A stretch of 64,000 nucleotides of DNA from Pithys albifrons albifrons (Eukaryota > Chordata > Aves > Passeriformes > Thamnophilidae), in the NCBI RefSeq assembly GCF_047495875.1, contig NC_092465.1, forward strand, positions 11,788,660-11,852,659. Direction: 5' to 3'. Position numbers and translations under genes: made by a program. Position 1 is the stretch's first letter. Every line of letters begins with the position of its first letter. Below are positions 25,257 through 40,200 of the stretch, in pieces. Below the pieces are notes generated by a model. It worked only from the letters and a program-made list of their open reading frames with translations, was not told the DNA's origin and searched no databases.

Positions 25257-28200
25257 GTAGGTGCCCCCGGGCCGGCCTGGCCCCAGCGGGAGGCGGAGGC
25301 GGCGGCGGCGGCGGCACGGACAGCGCTGGGCCTGCCCTGGGCCCCCCCCTGCGGCTCCGCCCGCAGCACGCCCCGCTCAGCCCGCGCGGCCCTGCCCGCT
25401 CAGTCTCGGCCCCTTCGTGCGGGAAGGGCAGCAGGAGCCCGGCCTAAAGCGAGACAGAAAGCGTGCTGAGCTGAGGTGGTTACCAATCAGCCGTGGGCCG
25501 AATTGGTGGAAAAAACAGTAGGGTTCAGATAAAACTTACACTGGAATCCATTTTAAAGTAATTCGGGTCAATGTACCATCCCGTGGGGAGTGCTGTCCTT
25601 ATTAGAAACTATTAAATAGATTGAAGGATATATTCATTCAATTAGGTTGTGTGGGAATTTATCTGTATATCAACCATCTGCACTGTCATAAAATTAATGG
25701 GTCGTATGCTGTGCAGTTCTTCATATTCCCCCTCCAAAAAAAAAAGGGGTATTTGGGTGTGGCTTGCTAAGACATTCTGTCACAAAGTCTGGAAGTTGGC
25801 TTGATGAATGCCTGTGTGTGTAACTGGGGAGAGTTGGGCAGTGGGATTCACACAGGCTGACTTTGCATCCAGTGTCTGCCATAACTCCATGGGCTGCGCA
25901 GCACAGATGAATTTCCCGTGGTGCTCGTCCCACAGTTCTGCAGCCAAAACCACAGACTCCCATGAAATTCGTCCTGAAACACACAGATATTGCATTCTGT
26001 TTAGTCCACACAGCTCTGTTTGCTAGACTGAAGGTGCAAAAAGGAGCGATGTGCTGACTGAAATCAGCAGAACTATGATCAAAAAGAAAGTTCTATTTTG
26101 TTCAGAAAAGTTCAGGAAGTTCCCCAGAAAAAGGAACATTCATGCATATTTAAATAATGGGGGGCCATATGGATAATAAACTAAATTTTAGCTTGCTGTG
26201 TACAGCTATAGTGACAAAACTACAGTATAAATACAGAATGAGATTACATCGTGACTGATGGATATTCTGGTAGGGCTTTGGGGCTCTAAGATTAATTCCC
26301 TGTTTTACTAGGTCTTTTCCATACACTACCACCTCAGCATAGTTTAGCCCATGCCAAAATGTTCTTTCAATTAGAAAAGCCTATGTTACTACTGTAATTT
26401 AAGTGATTTGGTGGCATTCAACCAAAGTGCTGTTATTTGCAGAAGTAAACAAAGTGAAAGAATACTTCTCTCTTTTAACATTTTTCAATTAACTAGTAAT
26501 TGTGGAGGTTTCATGTTTCTAGTGGCAGGAAAGCCATCCAGAAATAAGGCAACTGGGACTTTGCAGTGTCCTTTTAACTGCAAGATTTGTTCATGCCTCT
26601 TAAGTATCTGCAGAAAGGAAAACTTGAATATATGCAGGCTAACTCCTTGATAACTTATCTTAAGAGGGGTTTAAAGATATTTTGACTCTTGCATGTGTCA
26701 GCAACAAAGAAACCGCAGCAGACTAAAGGGGCTATCAAAATCAGCTGAAAAAATCTAGATGTATTTATTATTGACTTAATCAAGATTTAAATAATTTATT
26801 TTAATTGCTTGATCTGAAATTGCTCCATCTTTTTCTAGCTTCGCAACCCATGTGCACATCTTGCAGTCGTGGCCTGACCTTTTCTATTCCAGCTATTTAA
26901 TTAACACAGTATAATATTCTGTGTGAATTATTCTTGTTTGCAGAATATGGTACCACTTAAATTTGTTAATGTAAAGGAGCAGTGCATTGTTGATAAACTA
27001 TTGGAAACCAAATTAGCTTTATCTTGCAGCTAGCTGATTGCATTATTTCACTCATGGGTATAATACTTCTCTAAATATGCTAATTTCACTCTTTTCTCCG
27101 TGTGGTGACATTTTTACTGTTCTCATTACTGACATTTGTAATATTTGGGGTGGGGAAATTTTTCTTGCTTTAACCTCATTATACTGTAGCTAAAGAGATT
27201 TGAATATTATCAGATGAAATTCACGTATATTCAGGCAAGTGTAAAGGTTATTTTGTCTCCTGGCCCATAACTTTCATGTCTGTATGAACCTGATGGCACC
27301 TAAATACAAAACTGTGAAACAGATGCCTGTCCAGGTACAAATTGCCCAACCAGAATATTTATCCATTGGTAGGTGCCTCCATTTCTGACCTAAAATCTCT
27401 CACAGTGGCTGCATGTCCGTATTCATACTTGTGTCTGACCTAAAACGTTCTGGAATTCGTCTTAGGAGAAGTTGGTGGCCTGGAGCTCTGATAGACTGGT
27501 GGTGACAGACAAAAATTATATGGCTGAGGCTGTTGTTGCTTCCAAATGCTCATCCCATCCCTGAGGCAGACCTGGCTGGTCTACTTCCGAGTTGGCACCT
27601 ACAATGTGCTGATTTAAGCTTGGCTTAGGAATGTAAACTGAGGCTTTGAGAGGTTTCTCATAAACTTGAGGCATCTGGAGAGTCTAGTTCAACTAAAATA
27701 TGTCTGTCATGTCATAGTTGAGCTGGGCAGTCCAGGAGAGTATCCTCCCCATGGAGCAGCCCCTGGTTCCTGGCACATTAGCAGGTGATGTTTGCTCTCT
27801 CCAGCCACCATGTTTTTGACAAATTTGCTCCCCATGTGACTTTCTTCAGAGATACCTGATGCACTTCAGCATCCCCTTGGCTCTCATTCCTCTCTCCCAA
27901 CAACTCCTAACGTCATGTGTACAGTCTTGTCCTCCTTTGTGTCTACTCATACCTTGCAATGTGACAAGCAACAAGTGATTGGATGCCCTATGAAGCCTAG
28001 AAGTGCTTTGGCACAAAATGGGCAGAAGCTGAAATTGATTCAAAGATTCGAAAGTGGCATTTAGCCAACTCTGAATATTCCTTCCCACATCTAAAAGCAA
28101 AGGCCTGTTTTTCAGGATTTCCCTCAATTTCTAGACTTCAGCTGGAGTTGTGACAATGCAGTTTCAGAGCTGCCATAAAAAGCACTAGTGTAGCAGGGAG

Positions 28201-31200
28201 CTGTAATGGATATGTGCTTTACAACCCGTCTTGAACAACACCTCTGAAGGTAACTCTGTGAGGTGTGAGCAAATCCCATTTTTCCCTCAAGTTTTGACAT
28301 CCCTTTTCTTCTAGTTACTCAGGAACAGGTTGTTTAAAATGTGCTCTCTCTTGGGCTTGGTTTGGGCGCCTTTGAATCTGTGTAGATAACTTTCAGCATT
28401 TTTTCTTGGCTTTCTTTTTTTCTGAGAAGTAAGTGGACTCCAGCTCTCATGTCACACAACAATTTCCTTGTACTTTAGGAGGAAAATGGTTTTACAATGT
28501 TTCCTTTTCCTTTTTTCTAATATCAACACGAAATGAAAATACAAACTTAGCTTATGAAAGCTGAACAGTTTTATTCTTAAATTCAGACTTCAATGTTTTC
28601 CAGTGGGGAATTCATTTATACCTTTTGCAGGCTGTGAATATCCCCATTGCGGAGTCCCCATGGAGATGATTGTAGGTTTGTGGTGAGCTGTAGCCCATTC
28701 CAGGGTCCTTTAGGGAGATGCGCTTCTCTTTTTTGTGGAGTCTACCTTTGTGGTTGGCCACTCAAAGACATGTTACCAGATTCCCTGTAGACCACACTGT
28801 AGTCTCTTTGCAGTAGCTCTCAAAAGGAATATGCAAAAGTCACACCTGACTTGGGCTTTGAGCACATTTAAAGCATTTTGTACTCCATTTCTGCTTGTTC
28901 TGCCATTCATCACCTGCTTAACGATGAACATGTAGGTGATGATTGCACCTTCTTTGAGGGGGAGGTGGAAGCTGCATGATGTCTTTCATCCAAGCACATT
29001 TTGATGATTACTTCCCTCCCTCACTTGGACAGCCTTAGGACTCGGTGTCTTAGGTATTTTAGGGAGGTTTTGTTGGAGCTTCAACCTCATCAGATCGTCA
29101 CCCCCACGTTCTTTCATTTAATTCAATGCCACCATGGGCAAGTAACTGCAGATAACATCAGTGGAGTATTTTACATCCCAAAGTTGTGTTAGGGAAATTC
29201 AGTTTCAAAGACTAATGGTTTCCTCTCTTACTGAAAACCTGAGAATTGTGGAAATGAACTGAGTCAGGTGAGGATGTTAGGCTTGAATTGGGAATACAGG
29301 GTAAAAATCTCCACGTGTCTCCTTGGGCTCGGAGACTGGCTGAGTGCAGCTCTCATTGTCTGTGATGCCAGCAAGAAGAGGTAGTTGTCATGCTCTGGTA
29401 CTGGTCTGTCCTTTGTGTCTGATGAATGTGTGTCTCATTTCTGATCAGACTGTGCCATTGTTCTTGTGTTGTCATTCAACGAAGCAGCAAGGGATAACTT
29501 AATTACTATGCTGTAATTAACGATGTAGGCATTAGGGAGTTTATTTCTCCTGGTCTGGCCAGTCATGCTCAGCTGTCATACAATAGTTATGCTGTGAGCT
29601 CTGCCAATGAGTCTTCTGAAGACCTGGGTAGGTGTTTGGGATCAGATCCATACTGAGGACATAAAGCTCACAACATGTTGTTTCTTTCTTTGAAAATATG
29701 ACTCTCATGTATGGAAAGAAGAGGCTAAATTGATTGTTTCTGTGTCTGTTCTTTTCAGAGGAACATACTTGGTTTAAGTTTAAATTATTCTATGCTTTGA
29801 GGTCGCACACAAAGAGATTCTTGGGAGTAAATACAGTAGCATGAGATTTTGGGGTCCATAAGAGTATTTAAAGAAAGAACAATGGTGAGGTAGTCTGAAT
29901 GTCTTGCTATAAAAGTGCAGCTTTAATCTTGTGCAGTTTTATTATTTTCCTAATGTTCAGAGAGTTACCTTAAATTTCTGTGTACCATGTGCTTTTGAAG
30001 ACTGGACATAGAAGATGTTACTGCTTCTAGTAATAAATCAGACATTGGTTGGCACAGTGATGTTAGTGTTTATAAAGAATATGAAAATATTGCTAGTCCT
30101 CGTCTGAAAGGAGTTTTTCAGGTATAGTAATAGGTTGAAAATTACTGAGTTTTGGTAAATTTTCCATATTGCAAGAAGCTTCCAAGACTAAAAGCAGCAC
30201 CACTGTTACAGTTTCTTGTGAAATTCACCTTCATTCTCCAGAAATGCAGGTGCAGCTGATTAGAAGAGGAGTTCATGAAGATCTAAGTGGAGACTTGGGC
30301 CTGCAGTCTGTGATCTTTTCTGATACTTCGGTCTTGGGGTTTACAGATAAAGCAACTTTGCAGGCAGTTGTTATTTGAAAAAGAAAAGAAGCCAAATCTC
30401 TTGAAGGGAAGACGGTAAAGATATGTTGGCATTACTAGCAGCAGTTTGTTGTATTATGAAGTTGTGAAAGATAAGCTCCTATGTAACAAGGCTATGCTTC
30501 TTCAGTACAGTTTCTTTTATGTCTAATAGTAGAAGAAGAATCAACATTAATGAAATGTTAAGGTTGAAAATTAAATTAGAGAAGCGTGGTAGTTTACATT
30601 TTTGTGAGCTGGTTTAGGTCAAGTGCAAGGTTTTACAGTCTGTATATGAACACCAGGATTCAAAGCATACACTGTTACAGTTTTTCACTGACAAAATTGA
30701 TGTTGCTGCATGAGAACCCTTATAAAAAGAAATAGCAACTTAAAACAAAGGTTAAATTCACTTCTGCTTGTTTTAGCCATGCTGAAAGAAATGGAATGAT
30801 GTAAACAATGGAATAATAGACATGGTTTTTGTTTAATATTCCTATAATAGCAGCAATCTCTGAATCTAATACCCTGATTGTGCATGTTGGTTACTGTGCA
30901 TTTCAGAAACTGTTCTTGAGGTTCACATGGTAGGTCTCTTTCAATTGAATAATTTATGTAATTCAAAAATAGCTAGTATAATTTTATTCTGACAATTAAT
31001 TATACCTCTAATTGACTCAGCCATTAATCATAATTTGTATCCTCTATAGTACAACAGCTAACAAAGTCATGTATACCACCATCATAACCCCTTTGTGGAT
31101 CAAATTCAAAAGGTTCAGTTGTATTAATGACTGTTTATTACAATGACTTGTAGGAAACATCCCCTATATTTTTAGAATACTGTTGACTCTTTTTTGCAAT

Positions 31201-34200
31201 AGCTTATGGGAAAATTCTGTATTTTAGAAGATTTAAATTTCATTTGTTGTTGCCATTTTGAAGTTCTTGTCTGTCAAGTTTGCAGGACAGAACAACAATA
31301 AAGTCACAGATGGTTGCAGTTTCTCACAGTGAAATGTATACAGTGCATTCATCTATTTAATAGTAGTGCTTTTGTATTTATTAGTGACAAAGAATAGGAA
31401 AAAATAGAAATAAACTTTCCTTACAATGTGAACAATTTTTTTTCTTAGAAATACACACATTGACTTTGACTCCCTGACGTGTCAGTTTCCTTAATTTCAA
31501 TCATAATGTTATGTTTATATTAAGTTTTGTATTAAATTTTCCATTTATTTGGAAACATCAGAACTGAGTCAGCAATCAGTGCTGGGTGGGGTATTTGGAA
31601 GAAAGGGCTTTGCTACTAAATTTCCTCATCAGCAAGTAGGTGTAATTTACCCTCCAGAGACAGACAGAAAGGTGGAACTGTGGCAGCCTGGCTCAAGGGA
31701 AAACAAGGAAGGCTGTCCTTTTGTAGCCTGGTGGAAGGTTTTGGTCAAAGACCATAGTCTTTTCCTCCAAGCGTTTCTTCTACTAGAGTAGACCAGTGGA
31801 GCTGAGGTCACTCAGCATTCAGTTCATTAGCTGAAAACCCACCTGCTGCTTTCTAAATGTGCTACAGGATGGGAGGAGAACAACCAGGCAGAAGCTGCCA
31901 GGGGTTCAGAAAGAGCTTTCTAGGAGGAGCCCTGTGGGATTTAGGGGAAGATTTTCATAAAGGTATGCTTGAGGTGATACACTGTCAGTTAGAACCAGGG
32001 CAGGAAGTATTTCCCAGTGCTGCATTCTGGACTCAATCCCCTTACTCCCCACTAAGGAGTCCAGCAGCAATTTCCATTGCTTTGTCAGAGGACAGTTTGA
32101 GGTTTGAGGGCATAGGCCACACGCTTATCTTACATCATGTCTTGAGTCACTTAAAGTTACTGTAAGAAAAACTGTAAGATGCTCAGCCCTGCCGCAGGAG
32201 GACTGGAAAGTAAGTCCAAATTCCTCTTTTGGCCTCTTTCTTTTCTTTTGATGCCCTCCTTCTGTGGCAGCAGACATGGAGAGGAAGGAAGGGTGTGTTG
32301 ACTGCAGGCTACCAGAGTAAGCTTCAGGTGCTGGTCTTACCAGTGCAGACCAGTCTGTCCTGAGAGTCTCCATGGAACTGCTACCTGTGCTTCAGTAACC
32401 AAAATATCTGTGCAAATCTAGGTTAGCTGCCTGCTGGCTATGTGTGTTTGCAGTATGAACATTCCCAGAGTCAAAACTAATAGTAACAGCAGTAACTGGT
32501 CTGGAAGTAATACTTAGATGTTTGTTTGGCCTGTCCTGAAAACTACACATGTGTATTTAGACACGTTCTGTTTGCCTAGAGTAAGCTGATTATAGTGCAT
32601 AGCTTGTAATCACATGCAGATTATTTAAAGTTGTTTTTTAATTTACAGAGTTAATGTCCTGTGAAACCATTAAGTCTGACCTCCAAACCAAGTCTCTTCT
32701 GTTTGGTTTGGGGAGTTTGCCTATCCTCCCCCAAACCTTCTCTTTTCTCACTCCTGGATGGTAAGGTGTTTAAGGTTAGGTGATTTTTTTGAGTGACCTG
32801 GCTACTCTGTATTAATGTATTCAAAACAGCATTTTTTTCTTCTTCTTCTTCTTCTTTTTTTTTTTTTTTAAGAAGAAAGGATAAGGAAGCATTACAGATT
32901 TGCAAGAAAAACACTTTGGCAATGGTTGTACCAAATACATTTACCAGGATTTCACTGTACTCCCTCTTTCAGAAAATACTTTTAATACCTCTCAATTAAA
33001 TCATGTACTTAAGCAGCAGGGTGTTTTTGCAGAAGCCAACTGACATGCACTAATGAACTCTTCTAATTTGCTAAATCATTTTAAATGAATGGCAGTACAT
33101 TTAGCTTTTTAATGACAGTACATTTAACTTCTGAACAACTTTGATCAAGTCCATTTTTAGACAGATTGCCTGCTGTGCTAGATTCTTTATTCCCAAACCC
33201 CACTCAGTTATTCAGAAAAATTGTTAATCAGAAACATTAAATTATTTTCTCTCTTAGGAGCACAAAATCTATTGGAGAGTACTTGGCCAATTCATTGCTT
33301 TTCTTTTACCTGCTCTCAGTGCTAAGTCTCGACGAGTCTTCATGTTTGACAGGACTTGATGTAAAGACGACTGGAGAGCTGTGTTTTTTATTTGGTAGAT
33401 CTTTATTTTGTAATGTGTTACCTTTCTAAAGAACACCTATGTTTTTGGTCAATTATATAACCTGTCGCAGTTACAAAACCTGAGCTAAAACTTGGTCCGT
33501 TTTTTCGGTTCCTGGTTGGATTCTGTTACATGCCTTGTGTAAAGTTAAAACATGAGACAAATTATTCCTGCTTCCTTTTGTATTGTGAAGCCACACCATT
33601 TGTGGAGCCTGATAGAAAGAACTAATTTAAAGTATTCCTTTTCTCTTGTGGATCAGAGTACAACTGAGAAAATGAAGACTCCTACAGAGCTTTTCTTCTC
33701 AAAAGGAATATGCATTTCTATTCTTTTCTGCTACTCGATCTCCCCTAGGAATTTGATATTTAACACACAAGATGTGCAATGGATATTTGCTTCTTTGCAG
33801 CACATTTTATTTATACACCTTTTATGTCTGCATCTGTGTCCAAACTGTATGTGCTTATATATGCTATAAACCCCCAGGTTTTGCCTGGGAATCAATTACC
33901 ACCAATCTCAGCCTAGAAAATACTGAGAAGCAAGAGCCCAGCTTTTAAGAAATTTGTGAAGCTATGATAACAATAACTAAGAAAAAGATCATACTAAATT
34001 ATAATTCTGCTAGTATCTCTTCAGGTATTCTGTATTCAGGTACCTCTTTTAATTACTTTTTAGGACTCCTAAAGCATATAGTTCCGTCAGAAATCTCTGT
34101 TGGTCATGAGCAGAATTCTCCAAATTACTGTAATACCTATTTGATATAGTATATGATATTTACCTTGTCTTTTCTCTAGCAGGCACTCAGATATGCATGA

Positions 34201-37200
34201 CAAATATTATAGGGAAAGAATTATGTGTAACTAACTCTGTTCTCACCAAGGAATACATAAATCAAGACGTTCGCTGAATCAAGACACTCACAGATTCTTC
34301 ACACAGGTTTAGCAAGAATCCCCATTTGTCTTTGCAAAAACCCCTAATGTACATTTATTTAAGTCTTTAAATTTTATAAAATGTTTCAGACTTCACTGTG
34401 GATTATATGATATGTATTGTGGGTGATTATCTGTATAAGGAGAAGATACATACTTATTTAGCAATGATTTTAGTACTGCTTGAAGGTAGGAATGATTAGC
34501 ATCTTACTAAGACTGTCCTCTTTCATTGTTTCTAATTTTTATAGGGAAATAGGTTTTACAACTGAAGAAAGGGTGGTGTTAAGGCAAACATTCAGTAGAG
34601 GAAAGGCTATTTAGCCTAATTGGATTTTTTTGTTTGGCATTGAACTATTCTCCCAGTAGCTTGAACTCTGAGCTTCGCACTGTGTATGCGCTATGGTTAA
34701 ACCCACACCTTGCAAAAGCACAATACACATGTGGAAATCCCATTAGAAAGCCACATAGAATCAACAGTTGGCTTCAAAGGACCTTCCAGTAAAATTTCAA
34801 CTTTTGTAGCACAACCCAATTGTTGAGTGAAATTACGGGATAAACATGAAGTTTTTGCGATGAAAGTCAGCTTCACAAAATCCTCTGAAAAAGCGTCACT
34901 GATTTCTTGCATTTATTTGGATTTCCGTTCTCTAAATCATTAAATGTGCTGCCCTTGATGCAAAAAAATTAAGTAATCAAAAAGACAGCCTTGCAGTATT
35001 AAGCATGGCCTAAGCAGGAATAATTTAGTTTTTAAGAGTTGGAAAATCTGAAAGGTAAGTAAGGCCAGCCAGCTCCCACATGATGAAAGCCACCTTTGTA
35101 TGATACTATAATTGCACTAGTTAAAGACAGAAGAAGTTGTATAAGCCCTCTGGCAGTGCTCAGGTCTGGACTGAGTCTTGCCTTATCTCTTGAACAGAAT
35201 CGCTGTGAAAAATGTATATATGCATGGCCAGACTTCACGAACGCAGATTTGGGAAGGGCTCTCCCCACGTGCCCTTCCAGACTGCGCAGTGGATGTTTTA
35301 GGTGAGGCACAGTGTGTGCAGAACTGGCCCCACCGTTTAAGTCCTGAGGTCCATCTGCCATGACCGAGCGAGCTTGGACAGTGACAGTGAAGTCCTCGGG
35401 ACTGTCACAGCACCCAGTACTGACTGAGCATCTGAGATCTGACGGGATGGGATGGCAGGGAGGCATTTACTGCCAGGGGACGGTCCCACTGACACTCGAA
35501 CTCAGGTCCTTGGGATTCAGAGTCTGGAGTGCTCTCCATTACACCACGGGACTGAGCTTTACCCTCTTACCATGCCTGTGCCAGCTCCTGGTGGCTGCAC
35601 CAGCATGTGCCCTTGTGTCTGCAGATGGTCTTTCTGCCTTCTCTGGACTTGCTCCCTCAGGTGTACTAACCAATTCCTTGGAAAGCCCCAGAGCCTCCTG
35701 CCGGGGGTAGGGAGGACCATATGGTAAGACATACGGTCCCTGTGGGGCCTCCTTCTGTCCTGGTTGTGTGAGTTGCTGGAGCGCGAGACTGAAGGCCAAG
35801 TGTCAGAGACATCTCTGTGTCACAGCAACACCATCCTGTCAAGTGTTGCTCTGTGTACCCGAGGAGCTGTGGGAAGCAAACCAAAATCCAAACACCCTCC
35901 TGTCATCGCCCTTAAGAAAGAGGAACCATTTTAAAATTTTACGTTCCATGAAGATAAAGTGTTAGAGGTCTTTAGTTTTAAAGCTTCATGATGGAGCTTT
36001 CATGAGTGAAAAGAGAGGGATTCAGTTTCCTTGGAAGTCTGTGGGAGAAGAGACTCCTTGGCTGTAGGAAACCCCAGCCCTGATACCTCCCACTGAATTT
36101 GTGTGAAGATAGCAGCTTAATTTAGAAAACTAAAAGGCACATCTATGCAGGAGTATAAACCTTGTCGAAAGAAGTGAGACTCGCCAAATTTACCAAAGAG
36201 GTACAGCATGCAGCATGCGTAGGGCTCCTCATATTCCTGCCTTCATTCCCACACTTCAGCATTCATAGATGTATTTTCAACTTATGATGATTTAATCCTG
36301 GAGAACCTTCCTCAGTGACCTCATTCTCAGTGGGTTGTCTCCCGTGTTTCCCCCAGCTGGCACCGCAGGGCTGCCGTGTGTGGGACTGGCTGGTTCTCCA
36401 CTACCTGCCCCACACATGGGGAGGAGTGACGGGCAAAATTAACACCCAGCAGTAAAGGAAATTTTATTGTCCTGTACTTATTTAATCCATAGGCCATGCC
36501 AGACCTTAACTTGACCCCTAAATAAAGTGATTGGGTTGAATTGGTTGGTTTGTTTTAAATAAGCCGCTAGAAGTCATGAGGAGCCATATCTATCAATTTG
36601 GTATGTTAAATCTTAGGCATTGTAGAGATACAAATTCTGGATGAGTTAACTTCAATAGAAGTTAAAATAATGAATGAATTGTTTTATGATCTGAAGCTGT
36701 AGTCCACTTCTTTGGCTCTATGGAGCTTTTATGTTATTCCATTGAAAATAAACAGATTTTCCTTCTCAATATGTCCCTAAAGAAAAGTAGTTGTGGAAGT
36801 GCTGAGTTTATTCAAGGTTGCCAGCATTTCAGCTTGACAGTTTCAGTGGGGCATACAAATCTCTATATAGTAAAGGAGTAAATGGAAATCTTGTGTTAGT
36901 TTACTTCTTGGATTGGCACAATTTCCTTTTTCTATGTTTCCCGTCAATGAAATTTTAAAACACTAAAAATACCTGCTGGTTGGGTTATGTTACGCCTTGG
37001 TTCAAATGAAATGCACAGGAAGCTGGTTTTGCTGTCTGAAAATGCACTACACTTTGGAAGGAATCCCATGCAGAAGGATTTACTCACAAAATTTATGTTC
37101 TCTAAACTCTGGACGTTATTTAGAAGTTTATTTTATTGTTAGCCTATGTAGAACCCACCCTGCTACCACCTAATTCTAAACAATTTGGCTGCAGTGCTTT

Positions 37201-40200
37201 ATTGTCTAAGGTACAAGTGAAAATTCTAAGCACGTTCAATTTTTATTTTTCGCTTTACCTTTTGTGTGCTAATACACCACTTTAAGCTTTAGTGTAAGAA
37301 TGTTGTTTCCATGTTTGCAGTACAAATTTGACTTTAAAAAAATCTACCAATGTAATAAAACAATCAATCATAAACAAAGGAGGTGTTAGTTCTTAATGTT
37401 TCCTACAGTGTGGGAGATGGTAGGTAACACTTCATGTATCATAAATCATATCTCTACAGCTGGTTTTTTTTTCTTTGCATAGGTGAAGACGTCAAACCAT
37501 TCACTCCTGAGAAAGCCAAGGAAATTGTGATGTCTTTACAGCAACCTGCAGTCTTCTGTAACATGGCTGGGGACTGGCCAGCCCTGTGCTGGAATGTGAA
37601 GTACCTTTCTGCGGTGTTGGATGGAAAGACAATCCAGTTTAGGCTGGGTCTGAAGACAGTGGATTTAGGTGAGAACGAGGTAGACAGCCATTAATGTCAC
37701 AACTCTCTTTTTTAGGTTCTGCAATTATTTGCCTTCCCATGACCACTTTTTGCTCTCTAATATGTTGCTTTTCACTACAGGCTTTGTTTAGGACATGGGA
37801 TTTGGCCAGCAGTGGAACTCTCCTTTCTCATGTGTTTATTCTTGAAAGGTTTTGCAGTGCTTTATTTGTGCCCTGAACATCCTTTGCCCTCTCAACCACA
37901 TGCTGAAATACATTTTGCCATGCACTTTCTCCCTTTTGCCTATAAAGTATCCTGACTCCCTTTATGATTTTTTTTTAGGCCAGAAAAATCCAGTTCTTAA
38001 AATATGTTCAATATAAGTCATAGTGTTTTAGACCCGACCTAGCTATTTTTTCTACAGTCTTCTAACCTTCTTCAGGTGAATTACCTTTCTTGGAATGTGG
38101 AGTCTGCACAAAGACTCCAGTTGAGGGTCTGCCAGTTCCAGTGAAAGTGATAGGATTACATCACATTATCTTACTTAACAACACTCTGTGAAATTTGCTT
38201 TCTTCACAGCATCATGACCATATTACTTCATGTTCAATTTTTGCAAGAGAAGTGATGAAACAGAAGTGTTTTAGGGAAAATGCCTGGCATGTTAGGATTT
38301 CAAAGCATTTTACCGTCATGGATTGATGATTCCTATACCATTCCTGGGAAAACAGATGTTATTTATTCACTTTCTACAGATGGGATAACTGAGGTGTAGA
38401 ATTAATGTATTGGTACACATCTTCATAGCAGTATCTTTGTAGTTCAATGAGATACCAGGCAGTTCTTGTACTACAAGTGAAAGGCATCCTATTGCCAACA
38501 GGGAGGTTGTCACACACACACACACATATATATGTATGTATATATACGACATTTTCTTTGATAGCTTGTCAATATATCTCAGTTGTAACATGCCAGGCCT
38601 ACCAGGTAAAATAGTTTTGGTCCCACTCTCCATTAATTAATAGGCACTTTCTGAGAGCCAAATAGGTATGCCAGCTGGGAAAGTGTCTGATGGGATTGAT
38701 GGAGTATTATGCAGCTAAGTCATGGACTGCTGCTACCAAGTAAGTAGATAAAAGTCATCCCTTAACAATAACTTCTAGTCATTAGGGATGTAGTGTGGAT
38801 TTAAACTGGTATTTATATCTTGAAGCATCTATATGCATTTTGCTTTTTCCTAAAGGCATTAATCCCTATGCAGCAATGAGTTTGTCTCCAGGAACCTCCA
38901 TTATATGCTAATGTGAGCTAGAATTGTCTTCAAGATGATGGGTACAGCCTTCAGGGGTTATATTGTAACTGAATGAGACCTGTGATGCTATAAAAAATTT
39001 GCATTGTAAGGATATATTAGTGAAGCCATTATCCAGGCCATCTCAAAGTCTGAAATAATGTAATACATTTCATGTGCCACTGTCGTTTGAAAGGTCGTTG
39101 ATCTCACTCTTGAATGCTTAACACTATTGTTTAATGAGGGCCTCTCAGATCTTTCTTCCTGCTAACTTTTCTAGATGAGACAGAAGCAGTCATGTGGTTA
39201 GGGAGAGCAACAGAAAAATAGAAATAAAATTGTATTGATCTCTCTCTGAATATTCCTTCCATGTTTACAATAGATTTATTGCCTTAAGACTAGATGGGAT
39301 CACTCCTGCCACTGAGTGGAAGCATATGGAAAAACCCTTATTCTCCTGCATGTAGGTACATTTTGGTGTCACTCTGAAATGGCTCCTTCAGAGTTTCTGA
39401 GGTTATTTAAACCATGAGGTTCCTTTGGAAGACCCAAAATTACTTCACACCTCTTACTATAGCAACTTATTATCTTTAATGCCATGTCTGCAGCCTGAAT
39501 GGGATTCCCAAACTAAAGATTCTGTAATATAAAAAAGTGAGAATTGCAAAAGGGGCAATTTGGTGGGAGTTGAGTGGATTTTGTATTTGCTTTTTTTGCT
39601 AGTTTTTCATTTCTTGAGGTGTATGGATGTGAAAGACGCATTTGAAAGATGGAAAATGTGGGAGCCAGCAGTATTATTTGTGTGAATTATTTGTACCTAC
39701 CTAAGTTTGTGTGTTTGGTAGAATTCTGTCTGATTACACAAGTTAAACAGTATGTGTCCATAAGACAGGGAAAAAAATACAGTCAGAGCATTAAGCATTG
39801 ACAGAGATAAGATACCTCCAGAGAGTGTACCAGCATTCATTACAAGAACAATGAAGGCACTATTAATCAGGAAATCCCTACACATCTAGTTCCAGCCACA
39901 CTAAAAGATTTATTTTTCTCATGTGGGATAAAGGGTGGGCAAAAGCTGCAGAGGTCTAGTTTCTGACAGAGAGAATGCAGCATTATAGCCCGTCTATCTG
40001 ATGGCTTCCTGGAGCACACCAGCAAGTACAAAGTAAGGAGAAAGCTTACACAAAACTGATTTCTGTATGCAGCCATTTCTTATTTTGACGGTTTCCTGTG
40101 GTTGTATAGTAAAATGAATAAACAATGAGTTTACTGTGAAGAAGCTGGAGAGAACAAGAAGTTGTCATGCTGATCAGTTTATGAGTCACAAGTTCTCTGG

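Larger units (their letters stand above)
24270..25440. promoter_or_regulatory. CpG island spanning both first exons
   Basis: Base composition changes sharply from AT-rich intron to dense GC with very frequent CG dinucleotides at about 24.27 kb and back again at about 25.44 kb. The island covers SLC49A4 exon 1, the intergenic interval, HSPBAP1 exon 1 and the start of HSPBAP1 intron 1. It lacks a clear TATA box near either start codon, as is usual for housekeeping CpG-island promoters. Low stop-codon density here produces long but meaningless open frames on both strands. A short tandem repeat of a CCCGAGTGTC-like unit marks its left edge near 24267-24290. Confidence 0.9.
25257..37482 (+). other. 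HSPBAP1: HSPBAP1 intron 1
   Basis: A 12.2-kb intron from GTAGGT to TTTGCATAG. The first 180 bp remain in the CpG island; the rest is AT-rich with scattered stops. It contains a tRNA-Gln-like pseudogene at 35481-35553 inside a locally GC-richer stretch (about 35.2-35.8 kb), a CTT/T tract near 32.84 kb and a small homeobox-core palindrome near 29.5 kb. I recognise no further gene in it. Confidence 0.85.

Noticed and set aside
24284..25447. A 387-codon plus-strand open frame across the CpG island, with others over 200 codons in neighbouring frames.
   Set aside because: GC-rich DNA lacks stop codons by chance. It opens at a GTG, is antisense to SLC49A4 exon 1, and its translation is proline/arginine/glycine-rich low complexity. 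Only the short piece from 25220 to 25256 is real HSPBAP1 sequence.
35032..35466. A 144-codon minus-strand open frame next to the tRNA-Gln-like sequence.
   Set aside because: No known domain, no splice context and overlapping open frames on the plus strand. The local higher GC content explains the lack of stops.
25257..37482. Possible extra HSPBAP1 coding exon in the long first intron.
   Set aside because: Exon 1 joins exon 2 in phase to give the conserved GEDVKPF junction, and the total length already equals the human protein.
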